Shown here: positions 1-5,782 of the stretch, piece by piece
Layout of the letters: each line of letters begins with the position of its first letter
How positions within the stretch are numbered: the stretch's first letter is position 1
Source: Clostridia bacterium
Lineage (GTDB): Bacteria > Bacillota > Clostridia > Christensenellales > Maliibacteriaceae
Reading direction: 5' to 3'
Length of the DNA: 7,227 nt
Assembly: GCA_017935825.1 (NCBI GenBank)
Contig: JAGBGW010000238.1
Span: 1 to 7,227, forward strand
Translations under genes and position numbers: made by a program
The notes under the pieces: generated by a model
Told to the model about the DNA's origin: nothing
Database searches by the model: none
What the model saw: only the letters and a program-made list of their open reading frames with translations

Positions 1-639
1 GCCGCACAGGATGGCACCAATGCACGCGCAATGGTACTCGACACCGCAACAGCCAAACTTGCCGCCACCGCAAAACACACTACAGCGGAAATGACGTATA
101 CCGTCTACCCCATCGATTCCTCACTGACAGCACCGCAAGGCTTTGAGGATGCCGCACTTGTGTTTGATGCAACTCAAGTCCGCGCATGGCGTGATCTTTC
201 CCGCGAGGGATTCTACCTTCTCTATGTGAAAAACGCGGATGGACAGTTCGGTTATTATACCTACGATGAACTGGAAGGCACATTCCAGCGCTTTGTGCAA
301 AGCGAAGATGTGATTCTGCCTACCCCCACACCGACACCGTCCCCCAGTCCGACACCCATCCCAACACCGCAGACGGAAGTTGAGATACAGGAGGATATCA
401 ATGCAAAGCTTTGGCGCACCATCGCCATTTGTGCCATCGTTGGCTGCATTTTGGCACTGGGCGCATTGAGTGTAACGATTTTCATACAGCATCATCCCCG
501 TCGTCTGATGGAAAATTCTCCCGAGGCATTCCCCGAGGAAACCTTTGCCGACGAAGCACTGCTGGATGAAGTATTGATGGAAGATCCGTTCGAAGGCACA
601 GAAACTTACACAGATGCTTTCGATGAACAAGAAAATTAA
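1..639 (+). CDS. Membrane-anchored surface protein with Pro-Thr linker (C-terminal part, 5' end outside window)
   Basis: The reading frame is open from the first base and ends at TAA (637-639), giving 212 residues. The true start lies left of the window; the Met at base 31 has no ribosome binding site and codon use is the same on both sides of it. Seen in order: residues 1-106, a probable extracellular region ending in an aromatic stretch (GFYLLYVKNADGQFGYYTYD, about 70-89); residues 107-123, an unbroken Pro-Thr/Ser linker; about 139-162, one hydrophobic membrane helix; then HHPRR and a tail with 16 Asp/Glu in its last 45 residues. Basic residues just after the helix suggest the linker lies outside and the acidic tail inside the cell. 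I do not recognise the extracellular domain and assign no function. The layout resembles that of the protein at 1451-2392, except that its tail is basic. A hairpin terminator follows directly. Confidence 0.85.
   Translation, partial: AAQDGTNARAMVLDTATAKLAATAKHTTAEMTYTVYPIDSSLTAPQGFEDAALVFDATQVRAWRDLSREGFYLLYVKNADGQFGYYTYDELEGTFQRFVQSEDVILPTPTPTPSPSPTPIPTPQTEVEIQEDINAKLWRTIAICAIVGCILALGALSVTIFIQHHPRRLMENSPEAFPEETFADEALLDEVLMEDPFEGTETYTDAFDEQEN
319..369 (+). repeat. Short CCN-ACN/TCN repeat coding a Pro-Thr/Ser linker
   Basis: Proline codons alternate with Thr, Ser or Ile codons for 17 residues. This is the flexible spacer between the extracellular part and the membrane helix of the first protein. 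The repeat is degenerate at third positions. Confidence 0.7.
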
Positions 640-646
640 GCAATCA

Positions 647-674
647 AAAAACGGGTGACATGTCACCCGTTTTT
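647..674 (+). terminator. Perfect inverted repeat, probable intrinsic terminator or leader attenuator
   Basis: The 28 bases are a perfect palindrome. As RNA this gives a 12-bp stem (647-658 with 663-674), a CATG loop and a 3' arm ending in five T. It starts 7 bases after the stop codon of the upstream surface-protein gene, so it most simply terminates that transcript. The ribosome binding site of the next gene begins only 4 bases after it, and I see no promoter between them. Expression of the SDR gene therefore needs readthrough or a promoter inside the end of the upstream gene; in the second case the hairpin would sit in its leader. Confidence 0.8.
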
Positions 675-677
675 CAC

Positions 678-684
678 AAAGAGG
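678..684 (+). promoter_or_regulatory. Ribosome binding site fixing the SDR start
   Basis: AAAGAGG lies 5 bases before the ATG at 690. This selects 690 over the in-frame ATG at 660, which falls in the middle of the inverted repeat and has no Shine-Dalgarno sequence. Confidence 0.75.
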
Positions 685-689
685 TATTT

Positions 690-1412
690 ATGCAAAAAAC
701 CGTATTGATCCTTGGCGCATCGGGCGGCATCGGCAGCGCCTGTGCAAAGCTTTTTGCGCAGGCAGGCTACGCCTGTGCACTGCAGTATCACACAAACGCC
801 GAAGCTGTGCGGACCCTTGCCTCAGAATTTGATGACATCCACCCCATCGCCGCAGACCTGACCGATGCCGCGCAGGCACGCCGCTGTGTCAGCCTTGCCG
901 CCTATCACCTGGGGCATATTGACAGCATCGTCTACTGCGCAGGTACTGCAAAGCAGGAGGCTTTTTCCGCATTGGAGGACGAAGATTTCCTTGCCATGTA
1001 TCAGGTGCATGTACTGGGTGCAGTGCGTGTCATCCGCGCCGCACTGGATGAACTGATGCAGGCACAAAGCCCCTCCGTCGTGCTTTTCTCCTCCATGTGG
1101 GGACAGGTGGGCGCAGCAGGCGAAAGCCACTACGCCGCCGCAAAAGGCGCTGTGATCGCGCTTTGCAAGTCCCTTGCAAAGGAGCTTGCGGTCTACAACA
1201 TCCGCGTCAACTGCGTTTCCCCCGGCCTCATCGATACGCCCATGAACAGCAATATGTTCACAGAAGACGACCTTGCCCCCGTCATCGATCGCACCCCCCT
1301 TGCCCGCGCAGGCACCCCCGAGGAAGCCGCCGCCTGCGCACTGTTTTTGTGCGACGAAAAGGCCTCCTTCATCACAGGACAGGTGCTTTCCCCCAATGGA
1401 GGTATTTGCTGA
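690..1412 (+). CDS. SDR-family NAD(P)-dependent oxidoreductase, FabG/YmfI type
   Basis: A 240-residue classical short-chain dehydrogenase, the usual length for the family. Seen: the nucleotide-binding turn GASGGIG (residues 9-15) after a first beta strand; an acidic residue after the fourth-strand region (AADLTD, 54-59); YCAG (82-85) where NNAG is usual; Ser135, Tyr148 and Lys152 as catalytic triad; NCVSPGLIDTPM (174-185); and the ending FITGQVLSPNGG. The family reduces carbonyls with NAD(P)H in the cytoplasm. The WGQVGA stretch after the catalytic Ser and the C-terminus recall the FabG-like group containing Bacillus subtilis YmfI, described as reducing the 5-aminopentanone modification on elongation factor P. 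That assignment is from memory and tentative; a 3-oxoacyl-ACP reductase is the alternative. No fatty-acid or efp gene is nearby. The tetrad Asn position appears to be His107. The downstream surface-protein gene begins 38 bases later and is probably cotranscribed. Confidence 0.9.
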   Translation: MQKTVLILGASGGIGSACAKLFAQAGYACALQYHTNAEAVRTLASEFDDIHPIAADLTDAAQARRCVSLAAYHLGHIDSIVYCAGTAKQEAFSALEDEDFLAMYQVHVLGAVRVIRAALDELMQAQSPSVVLFSSMWGQVGAAGESHYAAAKGAVIALCKSLAKELAVYNIRVNCVSPGLIDTPMNSNMFTEDDLAPVIDRTPLARAGTPEEAAACALFLCDEKASFITGQVLSPNGGIC

Positions 1413-1438
1413 TCATGCAGTTATCGCGCATCACGTTT

Positions 1439-1444
1439 GGAGGA
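1439..1444 (+). promoter_or_regulatory. Ribosome binding site fixing the second surface-protein start
   Basis: GGAGGA is followed after 6 bases by ATG at 1451. The in-frame ATG at 1415 also has a GGAGG (1398-1402), but at 12 bases and inside the end of the SDR gene. The start at 1451 also gives the better signal peptide. Confidence 0.7.
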
Positions 1445-1450
1445 AAATCT

Positions 1451-2392
1451 ATGCATTCTGACAAAAGACACCATACGCGAATTCTTGCCACTGTTCTTTG
1501 CATCACGCTGCTTGCGTGGGTTCTTCCTGCCGCTCCCGCACATGCCGAAACATACACCTATACCGTCACCACCCCCACAACAACAATCCGATATGGAGAA
1601 AAGATTTCCTTTGCTCTATGTTTCACCGGACCGAACTTAAAAGCGGTGGACAGCAAATTGGAATGGGATCGTAACGCTTTCAAAGGGCCGGCTAACCAAT
1701 ACTGGGGCTTTGAAACCTCAAAGGAAGATGGGGTCCCAACCATGACGTTCCGCCCTCATTTTTTAGCGGTGGCACCTGGAACATACACCTTTACTTTTAC
1801 ACCCACATTTGTGTATGCGGCCATTGATGATGGAACGGGCAACTATGTATCGACAAAAATCGAGCCTACACCGCCGCCCGTCTCGATCACAGTCACGGTA
1901 CTGGAAGCAGAGGAAACGGAGCCTACGCCCACTGCAATACCGACCCCCACGCCAACGCCCACACCCACGGTGTCGCCCTCCAACACAGCAACGCCTGCGC
2001 CAACTCCTACGCAGACACCCATGCCCACCGCAACTTTGGCACCCACACCCACGCCTTCCGCTTCCCCGCAGGTAACCGAAACACCTACACCGTCCCCCTC
2101 GCAAGAACACGACACGCAGCCTTCACCCGCACCAAGCGAACCTGCACAAGCTATGGGTGTAGTTCATACACCAACACATTCCCCATCGTCCTCACCACCG
2201 CCGCATCCAATGGAAGACTCTGTTCCAAAACAACACAGAACATGGATTCTTCCCGTTTGCATCGCATTTTTTTGCATCACATTTGCATCTATCGGCGGCT
2301 GTCTTCTTCTGAAGCGGAAAAAACAGGCAGCACGGCTTCGTGCACAGCACGCTGCAAGTCCATCCCATGACGATCCTGCTTACTTTAAGTAA
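1451..2392 (+). CDS. Secreted, C-terminally membrane-anchored protein with Pro/Thr/Ser-rich linker
   Basis: A 313-residue protein that I cannot assign to a named family. Seen in order: a signal peptide with a basic start (KRHHTR), hydrophobic core (about 11-27) and AHA cleavage motif (30-32); a domain of roughly 33-155 rich in Thr, aromatic residues and alternating hydrophobics, consistent with a beta-sandwich (cohesin- or Ig-like; inference only); a Pro/Thr/Ser linker of about 100 residues (156-258); one membrane helix (about 264-287); and a basic tail starting KRKKQAARLR. It should sit on the outer face of the membrane with the linker spanning the wall. There is no LPxTG sortase motif, so anchoring is by the helix. 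It has the same general layout as the protein ending at 639, but with a basic rather than acidic tail. It lies 38 bases after the SDR gene with no visible promoter between, so one transcript is likely. A strong hairpin follows the stop. Confidence 0.85.
   Translation: MHSDKRHHTRILATVLCITLLAWVLPAAPAHAETYTYTVTTPTTTIRYGEKISFALCFTGPNLKAVDSKLEWDRNAFKGPANQYWGFETSKEDGVPTMTFRPHFLAVAPGTYTFTFTPTFVYAAIDDGTGNYVSTKIEPTPPPVSITVTVLEAEETEPTPTAIPTPTPTPTPTVSPSNTATPAPTPTQTPMPTATLAPTPTPSASPQVTETPTPSPSQEHDTQPSPAPSEPAQAMGVVHTPTHSPSSSPPPHPMEDSVPKQHRTWILPVCIAFFCITFASIGGCLLLKRKKQAARLRAQHAASPSHDDPAYFK
1919..2098 (+). repeat. CCN-ACN tandem low-complexity repeat coding the Pro-Thr linker
   Basis: The sequence is C-rich, with degenerate hexamer units of a Pro codon followed by a Thr, Ser or Ala codon; the purest block is about 1922-1974. 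Gain or loss of whole units would change linker length without breaking the frame. Pro/Ser-rich but less regular sequence continues to about 2224. Confidence 0.75.
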
Positions 2393-2395
2393 AGC

Positions 2396-2430
2396 AAAAA
2401 GAGAACCTCAAAATTGAGGTTCTCTTTTTT
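2396..2430. terminator. Bidirectional intrinsic terminator between convergent genes
   Basis: GAGAACCTCA (2401-2410) pairs perfectly with 2415-2424 around an AAAT loop. The stem is flanked by an A-run on the left and a T-run on the right, so the transcript from either strand ends in a hairpin followed by U residues. It lies 3 bases after the stop of the + strand surface-protein gene and directly beyond the stop of the - strand dehydratase gene, and can serve both. Confidence 0.92.
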
Positions 2431-2431
2431 A

Positions 2432-4300
2432 TTATTTGCTTGGATGATACGTAGGCACGATCTCTGCCACAATTTGCTTGATTTCACGGGATTCGCTCTC
2501 GCACGCAGTGCGCAGGCGTTCCAGCTGATGGCAGAACTGCTCGTCGTCCATCATGATGGGTTTGCCGATATGGATGAGCTTGTTTTCCGTATCCTGCAGA
2601 CCTTCCTCGTCCATGAGCAATTCCTCGTACAACTTTTCGCCGGGACGAAGACCGGTGTAGACGATGGGGATATCCACGTCAGGCTCAAAGCCCGACAGAC
2701 GGATCAGGTTCTTTGCCATGTCGGCGATCTTCACAGGCTGACCCATATCCAGCACAAAGATCTCACCGCCCTTTGCAAATGCACCTGCCTGAAGCACAAG
2801 GGACACTGCCTCGGGGATGGTCATGAAGTAGCGGATGATATCGGGATGGGTAATGGTGACGGGGCCACCTTCTTGAATCTGTCGCTTGAACAGAGGGATC
2901 ACGCTGCCGTTGGAGCCCAGAACATTGCCAAAGCGCACGGCGACGAAGTCCGTCTCGCTCTTTCGGGACATCATCTGCACCACCATCTCGCAAAGGCGCT
3001 TGGATGCGCCCATGATATTGGTGGGGTTGACCGCCTTATCGGTGGAGATCAGAACGAATTTCTCAACGCCGTAGCGATCCGCCATGGTGGCAGTTTTATA
3101 AGTACCGAAGACGTTGTTTTTGATTGCCTCGTTGGGGCTGTCTTCCATCAGCGGTACGTGCTTGTGTGCTGCCGCGTGAAACACCACCTGCGGACGGTAA
3201 GTCTCAAACACAGAGGAAAGACGGGCTGTGTTGCGAACAGAACCAATCAATACTTCCAGATTCAGTTCAGGGTGTTTGCGCTTGAGCTCCATCTGGATAT
3301 CATAGGCATTGTTTTCGTAGATATCGAAGATGATCAGCTGCTCAGGGGCGCTTTTTGCGATCTGTCTGCAAAGCTCGCTACCAATGGAGCCGCCGCCGCC
3401 TGTGACCATGACCACTTTACCGCGAATAAACTCGCGGATATCATCCAAATCTACGCTAATGGGTTCACGGCCCAGAAGATCCTGCACTTCCACGTCTTTG
3501 AGCTGGCTGACGGAAACCTCTCCGTTTACAAGCTGGTACAGGCCGGGAAGGACCTGAATACGGCACTTGGTTTTGCTGCAGATTTCAAGAATTTCTTTTC
3601 TCTGCTGTGCCGTTGCACCCGGCATAGCAAGAATAATGCGGCTGATGCGGTACTTTCTTACCATGGCAGGAATTGTATCGCGATCACCCACAATTCGAAT
3701 GCCTTCCAAAAACGCACGGTATTTGACAGGGTTATCGTCGATAAGACATGCAACGCTTGCATTGAGTTTGTCGCTGACCTGAAAATCCCGAATCAGATTT
3801 CTTGCAGCTTCACCAGCACCGACGATCATGATCATCTCAGGTGCACGATGCCGCTGCCCAAAGAATTCATTGCTCAACTGCAGCAAAAAACGATAGGAAA
3901 AATGCATCGCCGTGCAGCAGAAAAAGCTGAGTGCAAAACCCATCACATAATAAGATCGGGGCATGTGATAGCGAAGCAGAACGATACAGACGGCACCAAT
4001 CGCCACCAACGTCATATGCGCCGCCACCAGGCGACGAAGGTCCCCCATGCCGACATAGCGCCAGACACTGTTGTAGCAGCCAAACAATGCCAGCACCACA
4101 ATGGACACCAAGGCCCAAGGCAAAATAATGGAGTGATATGTCTGCAAAAATTCTGCAGGAATGCTGTGGTAGCGGAATTCAAAGCGCACCAGCAGTGCTG
4201 CAAGATACGACAAAATGATGACGACCACATCCGCCACCATGACGCAGCCTGTGCGCACGGCGCGCCGTACCCTTGCTTTTGTTAACGTTGATTGATTCAT
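2432..4300 (-). CDS. Membrane-bound nucleotide-sugar 4,6-dehydratase (CapD/WbpM/PglF family)
   Basis: 622 residues from the chosen start, the usual length for the long form of this family. Seen in order: four hydrophobic helices (about 20-40, 58-78, 92-110, 117-137); a first Rossmann fold with VGAGEAARN (about 160-168); and a C-terminal SDR domain with TGGGGSIGSE (300-309), FDIYENN, HAAAHKHVPLMED, and STDKAVNPTNIMGASK with Asp421, Lys422, Met430 and Lys434. Met in place of the usual SDR Tyr, at the same spacing from the Asp-Lys pair, is typical of WbpM and PglF. Such enzymes convert UDP-GlcNAc to UDP-2-acetamido-2,6-dideoxy-4-hexulose at the inner membrane face, the first step to bacillosamine, QuiNAc or FucNAc; the exact substrate here is inferred. 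ATG 4300 is preferred because homologues start shortly before the first helix and because the promoter's predicted start point lies 4-5 bases from the in-frame ATG at 4363. Its Shine-Dalgarno (GAAAGG, 4316-4321) is distant, at 15 bases. The gene appears monocistronic. Confidence 0.93.
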   Translation of the reverse strand: MNQSTLTKARVRRAVRTGCVMVADVVVIILSYLAALLVRFEFRYHSIPAEFLQTYHSIILPWALVSIVVLALFGCYNSVWRYVGMGDLRRLVAAHMTLVAIGAVCIVLLRYHMPRSYYVMGFALSFFCCTAMHFSYRFLLQLSNEFFGQRHRAPEMIMIVGAGEAARNLIRDFQVSDKLNASVACLIDDNPVKYRAFLEGIRIVGDRDTIPAMVRKYRISRIILAMPGATAQQRKEILEICSKTKCRIQVLPGLYQLVNGEVSVSQLKDVEVQDLLGREPISVDLDDIREFIRGKVVMVTGGGGSIGSELCRQIAKSAPEQLIIFDIYENNAYDIQMELKRKHPELNLEVLIGSVRNTARLSSVFETYRPQVVFHAAAHKHVPLMEDSPNEAIKNNVFGTYKTATMADRYGVEKFVLISTDKAVNPTNIMGASKRLCEMVVQMMSRKSETDFVAVRFGNVLGSNGSVIPLFKRQIQEGGPVTITHPDIIRYFMTIPEAVSLVLQAGAFAKGGEIFVLDMGQPVKIADMAKNLIRLSGFEPDVDIPIVYTGLRPGEKLYEELLMDEEGLQDTENKLIHIGKPIMMDDEQFCHQLERLRTACESESREIKQIVAEIVPTYHPSK

Positions 4301-4373
4301 CGCGCTGTATATCAACCTTTCAAAACAATATTCGATGTTCTTTCGCATGCCGCAAAACGACATACTACAGCGG

Positions 4374-4402
4374 ATTATAGCACAAATCCGGAAGTGTTTC
4401 CA
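4374..4402 (-). promoter_or_regulatory. Sigma-A-type promoter of the sugar dehydratase gene
   Basis: On the - strand there is a perfect extended -10, TGCTATAAT (hexamer 4379-4374), 17 bases after TGGAAA (4402-4397), which matches 4 of 6 positions of TTGACA. Transcription would start near 4367-4368. That gives a leader of about 67 bases to ATG 4300, but only 4-5 bases to ATG 4363. Confidence 0.75.
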
Positions 4403-4416
4403 CTTTCAGTTACAAC

Positions 4417-4448
4417 AAAGGAGGATGTTAAATCTAACATCCTCCTTT
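4417..4448 (-). terminator. Perfect 14-bp hairpin ending the tldD-tldE operon
   Basis: Bases 4417-4430 pair perfectly with 4435-4448 around a 4-base loop. The hairpin lies 11 bases beyond the tldE stop codon and before the -35 of the next gene. On the - strand it is followed by a weak, interrupted T tract (TTTGTTGT), so it may terminate only partly. Each strand carries AAAGGAGG in its 5' arm and the complement in its 3' arm. Confidence 0.75.
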
Positions 4449-4459
4449 GATATTTTAAA

Positions 4460-5782
4460 TCAAGTTTCACTGCCTGCAATTGTGAGATTTTCCACCAAGA
4501 GACTGGGGGTACCAACGGGCGACATACCGAAGTACAGGTCGCAGGCGATGGCACGGATATCCATCAGAAGGGACAGGAAATTGCCTGCCACGGTGACCTG
4601 TTCCACGGCGCGGTCCCGCTTACCGTCTTTTACCACATAACCGCTTGCAAGAAGGGAGAAGTCACCCGTGACGGCATTGAGACCTGCATGAAGCCCCGAA
4701 ACTTCACAGATGAGAAGACCATTGCCCAGTTCTTCCAACAATTCATCCTGCGTTTTTTCACCCGGCAGGATATAGAAATTGCAGGGAGAAACAGAGACAG
4801 GCGAAGCTGCGGATGCGCGGCCTGCGTTGGAGGTGGACAAAACACCGTCCTTCTTTGCGGTCTTCAGATTGTGCAGGAAGCTTTGGAACACACCCTGCTG
4901 TACAACGCTTGTTTTGACGGAAGGTGTACCTTCGCCATCGAATGCATGGGGATCTTTTTCATACAGCGGATCATCCACAATGCTGACGATATCCGCCGCG
5001 ATTTTTTCGCCCAGCTTCTTTGCAAGGGGCGACATACCCTTTTGCGCCATATCGGCACAGAACATGGAGGAAAAGGCGCCCAGCAGGTCGCATGCCGCAT
5101 CGCGGTCCAGTACCACTGCAGTTTTACCCGACGTGTAGCTTGCCGCACCGAATTGGTCGGCAGCTTTTTTCACCGCTTCTGCAACACAACCGTCGATATC
5201 CAGCGCATCTTCGCTGTCGCGGAAGGCAAACCCTTCGTGGATCTCATCGCCCTCCTTCATGGCAGCCTGCAGCATGATTGCGCCGTTTTGTGTCTGCATG
5301 GATGCATCAAGACCCAGCGTGTTTTGCAAATGTCTTGCAAACGTGGTGGTGGAAACCACGCAGTGCGGTGTCTGGAACACACGGGCATCCATCTGCTTTG
5401 CCATGGTCTCCATGCGCCGCGCAATGTCGATCTTCTCTTCATTGGAAAGGTCGCAAAGCGGGCAGGCAGGGGGCGTTACCTCTACATAATTCTGCTTTGT
5501 CTGCATGGGGTGTTCGTCTTCGGACTCCACGGTCTTTGCATTGTCCATGGCGCGAAGCACAAGGCTTTTGGCATCTTCCGCCGCCTGGGTGTAGGCATAG
5601 CCGTTTTTGCCGGCAACTACGACACGCAGACCAACGCCAATCTTTTGGCTGACCTGGTAGGCATCAAGCTCCCCTTCCAGCACTTTCACACGGAAGGAAT
5701 TGGATTCATCCACACAGGTCTCCGCCGCATCGCAGCCAAGTTCCAGTGCTGTTTTCAAAAGTTCTTCTGCAAATGCACGCAT
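4460..5782 (-). CDS. tldE: TldE/PmbA, non-metal subunit of the TldD/TldE peptidase
   Basis: 440 residues from ATG 5782, close to the roughly 450 of E. coli PmbA. Seen: an N-terminal TldD/PmbA fold with the strand pair around VGLRVVVAGKNGYAYT (about 50-65); the middle region with KTAVVLDRDAACDLLGAF; and the C-terminal domain with SNAGRASAASPVSVSPCNFY, GLHAGLNAVTGDFSL and the ending GTPSLLVENLTIAG, which is typical of the family. It has no HExxxH motif, as expected for the TldE partner. In E. coli, TldD and TldE form a heterodimeric metalloprotease that cleaves unfolded peptides and matures microcin B17 and CcdA. The substrate here is unknown. The start overlaps the tldD stop as TGATG, indicating translational coupling; GGGAGG (5792-5797) lies 9 bases before the ATG. 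A GTG one codon earlier (5785) is a possible alternative. The TGA stop is followed by a hairpin. Confidence 0.95.
   Translation of the reverse strand: MRAFAEELLKTALELGCDAAETCVDESNSFRVKVLEGELDAYQVSQKIGVGLRVVVAGKNGYAYTQAAEDAKSLVLRAMDNAKTVESEDEHPMQTKQNYVEVTPPACPLCDLSNEEKIDIARRMETMAKQMDARVFQTPHCVVSTTTFARHLQNTLGLDASMQTQNGAIMLQAAMKEGDEIHEGFAFRDSEDALDIDGCVAEAVKKAADQFGAASYTSGKTAVVLDRDAACDLLGAFSSMFCADMAQKGMSPLAKKLGEKIAADIVSIVDDPLYEKDPHAFDGEGTPSVKTSVVQQGVFQSFLHNLKTAKKDGVLSTSNAGRASAASPVSVSPCNFYILPGEKTQDELLEELGNGLLICEVSGLHAGLNAVTGDFSLLASGYVVKDGKRDRAVEQVTVAGNFLSLLMDIRAIACDLYFGMSPVGTPSLLVENLTIAGSET

Noticed and set aside
660..689. ATG at 660 as an earlier start of the SDR gene
   Set aside because: It lies at the centre of the inverted repeat, has no Shine-Dalgarno, and would add ten residues before the conserved first beta strand. 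ATG 690 has AAAGAGG at 5 bases.
1097..1450. Upstream extension of the second surface-protein frame into the SDR gene, including ATG 1415
   Set aside because: The region before 1415 is an Arg/Pro-rich shadow of the SDR gene. ATG 1415 would put twelve extra residues before a signal peptide that is already complete from ATG 1451, and 1451 has the better-spaced ribosome binding site.
1919..2098. A CRISPR array or DNA-level tandem repeat as explanation of the periodic C-rich sequence
   Set aside because: There are no conserved repeats with unique spacers. The periodicity follows codons of a Pro-Thr linker inside an intact reading frame.
2414..4285. A 623-codon open frame on the + strand opposite the sugar dehydratase gene
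   Set aside because: The - strand frame encodes a full recognisable enzyme with all motifs. The + strand translation is rich in His and Cys, matches no family I know, and is the mirror of codon bias.
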